From the NCBI GenBank assembly GCA_937136425.1, contig CAKZON010000042.1, positions 1-62,752 on the forward strand: a DNA stretch of 62,752 bases, read 5' to 3'. A program made the translations under genes and the position numbers. The notes beneath the pieces are model-generated. The model ran no database searches, was not told the DNA's origin, and was given only the letters and a program-made list of their open reading frames with translations. This DNA is from an uncultured Crocinitomix sp. (lineage in GTDB: Bacteria > Bacteroidota > Bacteroidia > Flavobacteriales_D > Crocinitomicaceae). Positions within the stretch are counted from its first letter, which is position 1, and every line of letters begins with the position of its first letter. Positions 9,824-19,064 of this stretch are shown piece after piece.

Positions 9824-11047
9824 ATGCATAAAATTATATTAGCGGCATCCCTTGTGTTTTTTCTTACAAACGGATGGTCCCAAGAGGAAAACTCATGGGA
9901 TAAAAAAGCTTCTTTTGATGGATTAAAGCGAGAAAAAGCCGTTGCTTTTTCAATTGGCGAATTTGGCTATGTTGGCTGCGGTGTAGACACTGCTGAAATA
10001 ACTCACAACGATTTATGGCAATATGACCCGGCCTTAGACATTTGGACTCAAAAAGCATCCATGCCTGCAGTTGAGCGTAGAAATGCAATTGGCTTTGCGG
10101 CCGGAAGCAAAGGATATGTTGGAACAGGTTTTAGCTTGGATGATGGTGCTTTAGGTGAAAAATTAAAAGATTTTTGGGAATATGATCCCTTGGGAAATAC
10201 TTGGTCTTCAAAGGCAGACTATCCTGGTGGTGGTGACACTGGTATTTATCAGGCAACCGCATTTGTTGCATTAGAAAAAGGCTATGTTGCTTGTGGCAAA
10301 ATTGGACCTGATGCCTATATCAATGAATTATGGGAATATAATCCTGAAACAGATTCTTGGGCGGAACGCACCCCTTTTCCTGGTGGCGACCGTTACCAAC
10401 TCATGAGTTTTGTTATTCAAGATAAAGCCTATGTTGGAATGGGAACCGATCATGATGTATACCGCAAAGACATATACGAATATGATGCTGCAACAAATAC
10501 ATGGGAAGAAAAAGATGATTTTCCTGGAACGGAACGAGCACGTTCAAGCACTTTCTCTATAGGAATTAAAGGTTTTGTTGTTTTTGGTACAGATGGAGGG
10601 CTAAAGGATGAGTTATGGGAATATAACTACTATACAGAAGCCTGGACATTAAGATCGCCTTTCCCTGGTGGAGGAAGGTTTAACGCAATTGCATTTAGCA
10701 TAGGTGATAAAGGATATGCCGGTTTAGGAAAGGAAACTTCTGGAAAAAAACAAACGTTTTATCAATACGCTCCTGCAGGACCACTTTCTATATATGAAGA
10801 TACTTCTATAGATTTTGGGCTCTACCCCAATCCAATAACTGATCAAGCCACAGTTGTATTACCTGAAAAATTAGAACAAGGAGAGTATTGGATTGTAAAC
10901 TTGCAAGGACAAATTGTTAAAAAGGATGTATTTAATTCGTCACAGTTTATTATTAATCGAGATGCCTTACCTAACGGATTTTATCAATTAGCATTATTCG
11001 ATCAACACCAACAGTTTGTAGGAACTAAAAAAATTGCGTTAAAATGA
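9824..11047 (+). CDS. Secreted kelch-repeat protein with T9SS sorting tail
   Basis: Signal peptide (MHKIILAASLVFFLTNGWSQ), then at least five kelch blades, each with the pattern (D/E)LWxYDPxxxxW followed by a Pro-Gly turn and GxKGYVGxG. These would form a beta-propeller. The last 80 residues hold YPNPITDQATVVL and end in a short beta-rich tail, the type A sorting domain that directs secretion by the type IX system. The stop overlaps the next kelch gene by 4 bp. The ligand is unknown; such propellers act in surface adhesion or protein binding. Confidence 0.85.
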   Translation: MHKIILAASLVFFLTNGWSQEENSWDKKASFDGLKREKAVAFSIGEFGYVGCGVDTAEITHNDLWQYDPALDIWTQKASMPAVERRNAIGFAAGSKGYVGTGFSLDDGALGEKLKDFWEYDPLGNTWSSKADYPGGGDTGIYQATAFVALEKGYVACGKIGPDAYINELWEYNPETDSWAERTPFPGGDRYQLMSFVIQDKAYVGMGTDHDVYRKDIYEYDAATNTWEEKDDFPGTERARSSTFSIGIKGFVVFGTDGGLKDELWEYNYYTEAWTLRSPFPGGGRFNAIAFSIGDKGYAGLGKETSGKKQTFYQYAPAGPLSIYEDTSIDFGLYPNPITDQATVVLPEKLEQGEYWIVNLQGQIVKKDVFNSSQFIINRDALPNGFYQLALFDQHQQFVGTKKIALK

Positions 11048-12255
11048 AATTAGTATTGTTATTGGCCGCAACCATAACCTTTACGACAAGTTATGGACAA
11101 GACGTTTGGATAAAACGCGATTCTGTTAATGGGCCGCCAAGGGCTGCTTGTGCAAGCTTTGCATTAAATGGTGAAGCATTTGTTTTAACAGGTGTCGATT
11201 TAACTGATTTTAAACGTAAAATGTATTCGTACGACTTAGAGCAGGATGATTGGGACGCTGAAACACCATTGGGCGGCGAAACAGGTTCTGGTTTGCAACG
11301 CTCATCAGCAATTGCTTTTGGTGCTGCAGGATATGGTTTTACAGGACTTGGAGCAGGCCCATCATCAAGTCTTAAGGATTTATGGCGCTATGACCCCGAA
11401 ACAGAAACATGGACACAAATGGCAGACTTTGCAGGTACACCAAGAACAGGGGCGATTGCCTTTGCAATTGATGATATTGGTTTTGTAGGAACAGGACAAG
11501 ACGAAGGCGGTTTAAAAGATGACTTTTATAAATACGATCCAACGACCAATACTTGGGAAGAATTAGACGACTTTGAAGGGTCGAAAAGAAAAGAAGCTGT
11601 AGGATTTACAATGGGCGGCAAAGGGTATGTTGGAACAGGAAGAAGCAATGATGGATATATGGATGATTTTTGGGAGTACAATCCCATTTCGGATGAATGG
11701 ACTCAAAAAGCAGATTTCCCTGGCACACCAAGAATTGGAGCGGTAGGATGCGGTGTGTTTCCCTCGGCATTTATAATGCTTGGTGAAGACAATGATTATG
11801 AATATAAAGATGATGTTTGGGAATACAATTATTTTGGAAATGTTTGGACGCAGCGTGCAGACTATCTAGGAGGAACTCGTGTTCAAGCAAATGCAATTGT
11901 TGTAAGTAACCGTATTTTTGTTGGTTTAGGATATAACGGCACTTACCACGACGATTTTTATGAATATGAAAAAATATTAACCGTTGATGAAAATGAATTA
12001 CCTATTGAAGTCAATATTTATCCTAACCCGGTTAGTTCTGAATTTACCATTTCAAGTAAAAAGAACTTAACTATTAATACATTTCACATGTATAATAGCA
12101 TGGGAGCAGATGTGTCTAGTTCTTTTAATATAATTAGTAAAACAGATCACCAGATAAAAGTTGAATTAGTTGGTGATTTGCCTGTTGGCAATTATTTCTT
12201 AGCATTAGAAAACGGAACGGATACCTTTAGCGTACAGCAAATTACAGTACATTAA
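11044..12255 (+). CDS. Secreted kelch-repeat protein with T9SS sorting tail, paralogue
   Basis: Signal peptide (MKLVLLLAATITFTTSYGQ), then five kelch blades such as DLWRYDPETETWTQ and DFWEYNPISDEWTQ. The C-terminal sorting domain begins IYPNPVSSEFTISS. It is a tandem duplicate of the preceding gene with 4-bp overlaps on both sides, so the three genes 9824-12653 form one translationally coupled operon. Confidence 0.85.
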   Translation: MKLVLLLAATITFTTSYGQDVWIKRDSVNGPPRAACASFALNGEAFVLTGVDLTDFKRKMYSYDLEQDDWDAETPLGGETGSGLQRSSAIAFGAAGYGFTGLGAGPSSSLKDLWRYDPETETWTQMADFAGTPRTGAIAFAIDDIGFVGTGQDEGGLKDDFYKYDPTTNTWEELDDFEGSKRKEAVGFTMGGKGYVGTGRSNDGYMDDFWEYNPISDEWTQKADFPGTPRIGAVGCGVFPSAFIMLGEDNDYEYKDDVWEYNYFGNVWTQRADYLGGTRVQANAIVVSNRIFVGLGYNGTYHDDFYEYEKILTVDENELPIEVNIYPNPVSSEFTISSKKNLTINTFHMYNSMGADVSSSFNIISKTDHQIKVELVGDLPVGNYFLALENGTDTFSVQQITVH

Positions 12256-12653
12256 TGAAATTTTCAATCTTTTTTTCTTTCTTAGTAGTTATTGCTTATT
12301 CATGTAGTTCAAGTATTGAAGACACTGAAACTTTAACTAATGATACCACCTCTATTTCTGAAGAGAATACGAACATCAATACTTCTAATGAACAGCAACC
12401 GCCTAATGTTACTTCAACTTACACTGTTGAACCATTCGAAAAGGGTGAAAATGACTGGGGCTACCGAATTATGAATGGAGATGTTTTGTTTATCAATCAA
12501 CCACACATTCCTGCGGCACAAGGGAACTTGGGCTTTAGCACAAAAGAAAAAGCAATTACAGCTGGCAACTTCATGATCTATAAGCTTAATGCAGGAATTG
12601 TTCCTCCTACTGTTTCTATTGAAGAATTAGACAGTTTAGGTGTGTTGGATTAA
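12255..12653 (+). CDS. DUF4907-like lipoprotein
   Basis: Signal peptide with a Cys at position 17 (IAYSCSS), a Ser/Thr/Asn-rich linker, then a C-terminal domain of about 75 residues with WGYRIMNGDVLFINQPHIP, GFSTKEKAI and PPTVSIEEL. I associate that pattern with DUF4907. The start codon overlaps the kelch stop (TAATG). Function unknown. Its coupling to two secreted propellers suggests a shared surface role. Confidence 0.75.
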   Translation: MKFSIFFSFLVVIAYSCSSSIEDTETLTNDTTSISEENTNINTSNEQQPPNVTSTYTVEPFEKGENDWGYRIMNGDVLFINQPHIPAAQGNLGFSTKEKAITAGNFMIYKLNAGIVPPTVSIEELDSLGVLD

Positions 12654-12772
12654 TTGATAAAATCATAATACTTTTCACAAAAAAAATAGAGTAATGTTCT
12701 ACAAGTCCAAGTCATGCTTTACTGTATAACCTCTTTATCAACAATATTTAACTAAAAAATATCAATCGAGTA

Positions 12773-12805
12773 GGCTATAAATAGCCCATTCATTGCTTAT
12801 ATTTG
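12773..12805 (+). promoter_or_regulatory. Palindrome and -7 box upstream of trkA
   Basis: TATATTTG at 12798-12805 fits the Bacteroidota -7 consensus exactly and lies 24 bp before the trkA ATG. Immediately upstream is GGCTATAAATAGCC (12773-12786), a perfect dyad that overlaps where a -33 box would sit and could be an operator. No protein is assigned to it. Confidence 0.5.
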
Positions 12806-12828
12806 TATCCTACTTTTGATGTTATAAA

Positions 12829-14169
12829 ATGAAAATTATCATTACAGGTGCCGGAGCGGTTGGATTTCATTTGGCAAAAATGATGGCCAGTGAGCACCAA
12901 GACATTTATTTGATTGATCAAAGCCAAGATCGACTCAACCATATTCAGTCTAACATAGATATTTTTACAATTCACGGTGACGCCAAGTCTATTTCCATTT
13001 TGCAGGAAGCAAAGGTAGACTCTTGTGATTTATTAATTGCCGTGACATCATCTGAAGAAACAAACCTGCTGGTTTCCATTCTAGCAAAAAAGTTTGGCGC
13101 TAAAAGAACAATTGCAAGAATTAATAATTTAGAACTAAAAGAACCTGACAATGCAAAACTTTTGTATTCATTGGGAATTGATGAACTAATTGCACCTGTT
13201 CAATTAGCCTCAGAGGAGATTGAGCGATTGATTAAACGCTCTGTATTTACAGACGATCATGAATTTGAAGGCGGTAAACTAACTGTTTTCGGAATTTCAA
13301 TTGACGAAAAATCCGAATTGGTAGATGTTTCTATTCAGGATAGTGCCTATTTAAATCCAGACTTAACGTTTAAACCCATTGCTTTACACCGCAAGGATGA
13401 AACGATAATAGTAAATGCGCAAACGATCATTCGATCACACGACATAATTTACTTTATTTCGAACCCTGACTCTATTGACAATATTATCAATTTTTGTGGT
13501 CAGGAATGTTTTGAAATCAGAAATATCATGATTTTGGGAGGAAGTAGTATTGGTTACCAAACCGCCAAAATGTTGGAGAACAACTACAACGTAACCTTAG
13601 TTGAAAAAAATCGTGAACGTTGCGAGGAGTTGGCAGCCCAACTAAAAGAAACCTTAGTGCTAAATATTGATGGTAGAAATGTAGCCGCGCTAGAATCTGA
13701 AGGTTTAGCTGACATGGACGCTTTTATTGCCGTTACGGCAGATTCTGAATCAAATATTATGTCGTCTTTGGTTGCTACAAATCACAATGTAAAAAAGACG
13801 ATTGCACGTGTTGAAAATATTGACTATATCCATCTTTCTCAAAACATTGGAATTGATACCTTAATCAATAAAAAAATTATTGCTGCAGGAAACATCTTTA
13901 AATACGTTAGAAAAGGAAATGTTTCTGCCATTGCCAATTTGCATGGTGTAGATGCTGAAATTATTGAGTTTATAGTAAAACCAAACTCAAAAGTGACAAA
14001 GAAACCGATAAATCGATTGCGTTTTCCTAGAACCGCAAACATTTCTGGTGTAATTAGAGATGATGTAGGCTTCATTCCTTTCGGTTCCTTCCAATTAAAG
14101 GCAGGAGACAAAGCGGTAGTTTTTTCATTAACAGAATCCATTCATTTGATTGAAAAGTATTTCCAATAA
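12829..14169 (+). CDS. trkA: Trk potassium uptake regulatory subunit TrkA
   Basis: The cytoplasmic NAD(H)-binding gating subunit of the Trk K+ channel. It is a tandem duplication of RCK_N plus RCK_C. The first Rossmann fold is intact (ITGAGAVGFHLAKMM, residues 4-18, then LIDQS). The second has ILGGSSIGYQTAKML near residue 232, which lacks the full GxGxxG glycines, as is common for the second TrkA half. It ends 1 bp before trkH, so the subunits are coupled. Confidence 0.93.
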   Translation: MKIIITGAGAVGFHLAKMMASEHQDIYLIDQSQDRLNHIQSNIDIFTIHGDAKSISILQEAKVDSCDLLIAVTSSEETNLLVSILAKKFGAKRTIARINNLELKEPDNAKLLYSLGIDELIAPVQLASEEIERLIKRSVFTDDHEFEGGKLTVFGISIDEKSELVDVSIQDSAYLNPDLTFKPIALHRKDETIIVNAQTIIRSHDIIYFISNPDSIDNIINFCGQECFEIRNIMILGGSSIGYQTAKMLENNYNVTLVEKNRERCEELAAQLKETLVLNIDGRNVAALESEGLADMDAFIAVTADSESNIMSSLVATNHNVKKTIARVENIDYIHLSQNIGIDTLINKKIIAAGNIFKYVRKGNVSAIANLHGVDAEIIEFIVKPNSKVTKKPINRLRFPRTANISGVIRDDVGFIPFGSFQLKAGDKAVVFSLTESIHLIEKYFQ

Positions 14170-15636
14170 ATGGCAAAACCACTCATTAACGGCAGTGTTA
14201 CCTTAAATGTAATAGGGAGTTTATTACTCATTATGGGTATTTTAATGCTTCCTTCCCTAGCCTTTTCTGTTTATTATGACGAAAGTGACTTTACTCCTAT
14301 CCTATTAAGTTCTGGAATCACATTATTTTCAGGAGGTTTATTAAAATTTCTTACACGTCAAAGTAAAGATGCCGAAATCAAAAAACGAGATGGGTATTTG
14401 ATTGTTACGGCGGGTTGGATTTCCATGGCAATTTTCGGAACCCTGCCTTATTTGATCAGTGGAAGCATTCCCTCCATTTCAGGTGCCTTTTTTGAAACAA
14501 TGTCTGGTCTTTCAACTACCGGAGCCACTGTTTTAGACAATATTGAAGAATTGCCACACGGCATTCTCTTTTGGCGGAGCATGACCCAATGGATTGGGGG
14601 AATGGGGATTATTGTATTAACCATTGCAATATTACCGTTGTTAGGAATTGGTGGAATGGAACTTTTTGTAGCTGAAGCACCTGGCCCTACTAAAGATAAA
14701 ATACATCCACGTATCAAAGAAACAGCTAAACGACTTTGGGTTATTTACCTGTTTTTAACGCTTTTGCAAACCATCATCCTCATGTTCAGTGGAATGGGCT
14801 TTTTTGATGCCATTAATCATGCTCTCACCACAAATTCAACTGGCGGATTCTCCACCAAACAAGATAGTATAGCCGCATTTAACTCCCCTTTGATTGAAGC
14901 TGTTATAGTAATTTTCATGTTCTTAGCCGGAACAAATTTCACCCTCTTGTACTTTGGATTTAAAGGAAAATTTTCACGCTTTTGGAAAAATGACGAGTTT
15001 AAATGGTATATCGGCGCTATACTCATATTGGTTTTAATACTAACTCCCGTTGTTTCTGCACACACTGGAGATGGATTATTATATTCATTCAGAGTAACAA
15101 TTTTCCAAGTAGTGAGCACCATTACAACAACAGGATATGCTTCCGCCGATTTTACCACTTGGGGATCTTTAGCAACTTTCATATTCTTTTTACTTCTATT
15201 TTCAGGCGCATCAGCTGGATCAACCTCTGGAGGGATAAAAATTGTTAGAATAGTCGTTTTAATGAAAAATGGATTTTTAGAATTTAAAAAACGGCTACAC
15301 CCTAATGCTGTAATCCCTGTTTATTTGAATAAAAAAACGGTTCCAAGCCACATTATATACAACCTTTTAGCATTTATTTTTCTTTATTTATTTGTATTTG
15401 TACTTGGGTCAGTTATCATGACTGCTTTAGGAGCCAATTTTGAGGTTGCTATTTCATCAGTAGCTACATCCTTAGGAAATGTAGGACCTGGAATTTCTGA
15501 TATTGGACCAGCGCATACGTTTTCCTCTATCAGTCCCGCAGGTAAATGGCTACTATCATTCTTAATGTTATTTGGTAGACTTGAATTGTTTACGGTTGCT
15601 TTATTATTTACTCCCTATTACTGGAGAAGAAACTAA
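14170..15636 (+). CDS. trkH: Trk potassium uptake channel subunit TrkH
   Basis: The membrane pore subunit of the Trk K+ system. There are about ten hydrophobic segments and four pore loops with selectivity-filter signatures: LSTTGATV, NSTGGFST, TTTGYAS and SLGNVGPG, each with the conserved Gly. The 488-residue length matches the family. It follows trkA without a gap. Confidence 0.93.
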   Translation: MAKPLINGSVTLNVIGSLLLIMGILMLPSLAFSVYYDESDFTPILLSSGITLFSGGLLKFLTRQSKDAEIKKRDGYLIVTAGWISMAIFGTLPYLISGSIPSISGAFFETMSGLSTTGATVLDNIEELPHGILFWRSMTQWIGGMGIIVLTIAILPLLGIGGMELFVAEAPGPTKDKIHPRIKETAKRLWVIYLFLTLLQTIILMFSGMGFFDAINHALTTNSTGGFSTKQDSIAAFNSPLIEAVIVIFMFLAGTNFTLLYFGFKGKFSRFWKNDEFKWYIGAILILVLILTPVVSAHTGDGLLYSFRVTIFQVVSTITTTGYASADFTTWGSLATFIFFLLLFSGASAGSTSGGIKIVRIVVLMKNGFLEFKKRLHPNAVIPVYLNKKTVPSHIIYNLLAFIFLYLFVFVLGSVIMTALGANFEVAISSVATSLGNVGPGISDIGPAHTFSSISPAGKWLLSFLMLFGRLELFTVALLFTPYYWRRN

Positions 15637-15794
15637 ACATAGCTATACAGGTGTTACTTGCCTGATACTGCGCGCACCTAGTAAAGCACATCTTCTTTCA
15701 ACCAATATTTAACACTTGCAGCCATGAAAGCAAACGTGTATTTAGGATAGCAATCGACAGCTTTTTTTATGGAACATTTATTTTGTTTTTTGAC

Positions 15795-15802
15795 TAAATT
15801 TG
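15795..15802 (+). promoter_or_regulatory. Candidate -7 box of the 1058-residue secreted protein gene
   Basis: TAAATTTG fits TAnnTTTG exactly and lies 15 bp before the ATG at 15818. No good -33 TTTG is found at the usual distance, so the call is tentative. Confidence 0.4.
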
Positions 15803-15817
15803 AACAAAACACAATCC

Positions 15818-18800
15818 ATGAAATTAAATTTACGCAACAGTTTGGCATTACTGGCGGTTTCCTCAATCTCCGCTTTTGGTCAAACAGAAACAGACTTGGC
15901 TGATACAAGTTCAGCTTTTCAATTTACTGACCAATGTGTCAGTATGACAATAACACCAGCTTTAAGGGATCTCGCTTATGTTCCTGCTTATGCTGGAGAG
16001 GAAAAAGAACACGAAGTAAAAAACAACTTGCGCAGGCAAAAATACACCAATGCGGATGCTTACCCGCATGGTCCTGACCCAATTTGGCAGGGTAAAAAAG
16101 GTGAATTGCATGGCCGTGAACCAATTCAAAACTGGGAAGGAAATGACAACGGAGCCTACCCACCAGATCCTTCTGGTGCTGCTGGTCCTAATCATTATAT
16201 TCAAATGATTAACTCTGAGTATATTATCTATGATAAAGAAGGAACGATATTATTAGGCCCCAATTCTTTATCCTCAATTATAGGATCAGATGCAGGTGAT
16301 CCAATTGTAATGTACGATAGGTTTGCTGAAAGATGGTTATTGAGTGGTTTTGGTGTTGGAAATCAATTGGCAGTTGCTATTTCTACAACTTCTGACCCAT
16401 TAGGAACATACTATTTATACACGTTTAACCTAGGCTCTTTTCCAGATTACCCTAAATATGGTTTATGGCATGATGGATACTATGTAACTTCAAACACTGG
16501 TGGTGCAGATTGTTATATTTTTGAACGAGATAAAATGTTGGCTGGAGATTTAACTGCTTCTATGATTGCAATGACGATTCCTTCGTTAGGAACTGGAGCT
16601 GGAACCGAGACTGGTGGATTCCGAAGTGTATTACCTGCACATGCTGACTTTGATTTGCCTCCAGCAGACAAAAAGTTAAACTTATTTTACTTTCAAGATG
16701 ATGCATGGACTGGAATTCCTGATGATGCTATTAAAATTTGGGAAGTAACCGTTGATTGGGATTCACCAGATGATTCTGATATTGACCTTGTACAAACCTT
16801 GTTAACTACTCCATTTGATTCACAATTCAATGCTTCTTGGAATGACATTGAACAACCAGGAACAGGCTCAAAACTAGATGGTGTCCCTGGTGCATTAATG
16901 TATCGTGCACAATATACTGAATGGGATGGTCATAATACTGTTATGCTAAACCACACAGTTGATGTAGATGAAACAAACCATGCAGGTGTTAGATGGTACG
17001 AATTAAGAGAAACAAGTGGAACTTGGGGAATTCATCAAGAAAGTACTTATGCACCTGACGATCAAAGTAGATGGATGGGAAGTATTTCAATGGATTATCA
17101 AGGAAACATTGGTTTAGCATTTGCTATTTCAGGTTCATCAGTTTACCCTTCTCTTCGTTATACAGGAAGATATGCAGGAGATCCTCTAGGAGAAATGACA
17201 ATTGATGAAATTACCGCTGTTGATGGTACATCCGTACAAACAGGTATTAATCGATTTGGAGATTATGCACATATGTCAGTTGATCCAACGGATGATGCTA
17301 CATTCTGGTATACTGGAGAATATTTAGACGGTGGCAGAAAGACAAGAGTTTTTTCATTTAAGCTTGCCAGTGACTTTAGTGATGATATTGGAGTTACAGC
17401 ACTTAACTCTCCTACTGATGGTGAATTAACAGGTGCAGAAACAATCGACATTACAATTACCAACTTTGGTGAAAACCCACAAGATGATTTTCCTGTAAGT
17501 TACCAAATTAATGACGGCGCAATTATTACAGAAACATATAGTGCTGGTCCAATTGCTTCTGGTGAAACAGACACATACTCTTTTACAGCAACTGCTGACA
17601 TGAGTGGTGAAGGCGCTTATAATTTAAAATTATGGACAGCATTGGATGTTGATGAATACTTGGATAATGACACCTTAAATACAATTGTTAATCATTATTT
17701 TGGAGATGACATAGGCGTTATTGCTATTAATTCTCCGGTTTCAGGAACAGGCTTGGCAGATGAAAATATTGAAGTAGTTATTGAAAACTTTGGAACTGCT
17801 GCACAAACTGATTTTCCAGTTACATTTCAAGTTAATGTTGAAACTCCAGTAACAGAAACTGTTGCAGGCCCATTGAACGCTGGAGAAACAATGACTTATA
17901 CATTTACTGCTAGTGCCGATTTTTCAGCATTAGGTACTTATGACATTTTAGCCTATACAGAATTAGTTGGTGACGGAGACCTATTTAATGACACCACTCA
18001 TGTAGAAATTGAACATTTCACTTGTGCACCAGAATCTACGTGTTCATTTGGAGATGGGTTTGTTGAATTTGAATTAGGAACTATTGACAATCCTTCTGGC
18101 TGTTCAGATGATGGTTATGCTGACTATACAGGATTAATGACTGATTTGGCACGTGATGCGTCACATGATTTAACTATTGCTTCAGATTGGGATCCTCAGT
18201 ATTGTTCAGTTTGGATTGATTACAATGACAATAACTTTTTTGAAGAGGATGAAAAAGTTGTTTCTGCCTTTGCATTTGATTTGGGGGCTACTACTACAAT
18301 TGATATCCCAGCAGATGCACCACTAGGAGAACATTTATTGCGTGCAAAAGCAAGCGATAATGAAAGTAACGTTTCTGACCCTTGTTCTGACATGACTTAT
18401 GGTGAAACTGAAGACTATATGGTTAACATTATTGCAGGAGAAACAGGAGAAGGACCTGAAGTTGATTTTACTGCTGATATTGTTTTAGCGCCACCTACAA
18501 CTACAATTTCATTTACTGATTTATCGACAGAAGATCCTGATGCATGGACATGGTCTATCAGTCCTGGTTCTGGTTGGATATATGCTGGAGGAACTTCTTC
18601 TACTAGTCAAAATCCTGAGGTTACCTTTAATGATTTAGGGGAATACACTATTCAATTAACAGCTTCAAATGATTTTGGATCAGGAACAGAAACAAAAACG
18701 GACTATATAGAAATTACGAACTTTGATGGAATAGTTGAAAACTTTCCTTTTGGATTTGAATTAATTTCTAGAGAAGAAAATATTTACAACTACAACCTAT

Positions 18801-18991
18801 TAGGAAGCTCAGAACCGTTTAACATTGAAGTGCATGATGCAATGGGTAAATTAGTATATCAGCAAAGCGTTTCACCAACATCTAGTCAAACACAATTTAT
18901 AATTGATTTGAGCGGAAATGCAACTGGTTATTATTTACTACACGTAAGTGATTCTAAAAACAGTAAGGTTCAAAAGTTATTGGCGCAATAA
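15818..18991 (+). CDS. Large secreted multidomain protein with GEVED, PKD and T9SS tail
   Basis: ATG at 15818 opens a signal peptide (MKLNLRNSLALLAVSSISAFGQ); an upstream in-frame TTG at 15800 is less likely. A 450-residue N-terminal propeller-like domain is followed by two CARDB-like Ig modules (DDIGVTALNSP and DDIGVIAINSP starts), a GEVED-type domain (YGETEDYMVNI), a PKD-like module (VTFNDLGEYTIQLTASNDFG) and a C-terminal type IX sorting tail. It is probably a large cell-surface or released adhesin or scaffold. No hydrolase active site is recognised. It is monocistronic, followed by a strong terminator. Confidence 0.8.
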   Translation: MKLNLRNSLALLAVSSISAFGQTETDLADTSSAFQFTDQCVSMTITPALRDLAYVPAYAGEEKEHEVKNNLRRQKYTNADAYPHGPDPIWQGKKGELHGREPIQNWEGNDNGAYPPDPSGAAGPNHYIQMINSEYIIYDKEGTILLGPNSLSSIIGSDAGDPIVMYDRFAERWLLSGFGVGNQLAVAISTTSDPLGTYYLYTFNLGSFPDYPKYGLWHDGYYVTSNTGGADCYIFERDKMLAGDLTASMIAMTIPSLGTGAGTETGGFRSVLPAHADFDLPPADKKLNLFYFQDDAWTGIPDDAIKIWEVTVDWDSPDDSDIDLVQTLLTTPFDSQFNASWNDIEQPGTGSKLDGVPGALMYRAQYTEWDGHNTVMLNHTVDVDETNHAGVRWYELRETSGTWGIHQESTYAPDDQSRWMGSISMDYQGNIGLAFAISGSSVYPSLRYTGRYAGDPLGEMTIDEITAVDGTSVQTGINRFGDYAHMSVDPTDDATFWYTGEYLDGGRKTRVFSFKLASDFSDDIGVTALNSPTDGELTGAETIDITITNFGENPQDDFPVSYQINDGAIITETYSAGPIASGETDTYSFTATADMSGEGAYNLKLWTALDVDEYLDNDTLNTIVNHYFGDDIGVIAINSPVSGTGLADENIEVVIENFGTAAQTDFPVTFQVNVETPVTETVAGPLNAGETMTYTFTASADFSALGTYDILAYTELVGDGDLFNDTTHVEIEHFTCAPESTCSFGDGFVEFELGTIDNPSGCSDDGYADYTGLMTDLARDASHDLTIASDWDPQYCSVWIDYNDNNFFEEDEKVVSAFAFDLGATTTIDIPADAPLGEHLLRAKASDNESNVSDPCSDMTYGETEDYMVNIIAGETGEGPEVDFTADIVLAPPTTTISFTDLSTEDPDAWTWSISPGSGWIYAGGTSSTSQNPEVTFNDLGEYTIQLTASNDFGSGTETKTDYIEITNFDGIVENFPFGFELISREENIYNYNLLGSSEPFNIEVHDAMGKLVYQQSVSPTSSQTQFIIDLSGNATGYYLLHVSDSKNSKVQKLLAQ

Positions 18992-19020
18992 AAAACTAAT
19001 TTTAAATAAGAATTCAATGA

Positions 19021-19047
19021 AGCGGTAAGTTTGACTTACCGCTTTTC
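19021..19047 (+). terminator. Rho-independent terminator
   Basis: A perfect 10-bp stem, AGCGGTAAGT / ACTTACCGCT with a TTG loop, is followed by TTTCTTTT. It lies 30 bp after the stop of the large secreted protein and ends 18 bp before the second recQ start. Confidence 0.85.
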
Positions 19048-19064
19048 TTTTAACTTTGTTTTAA

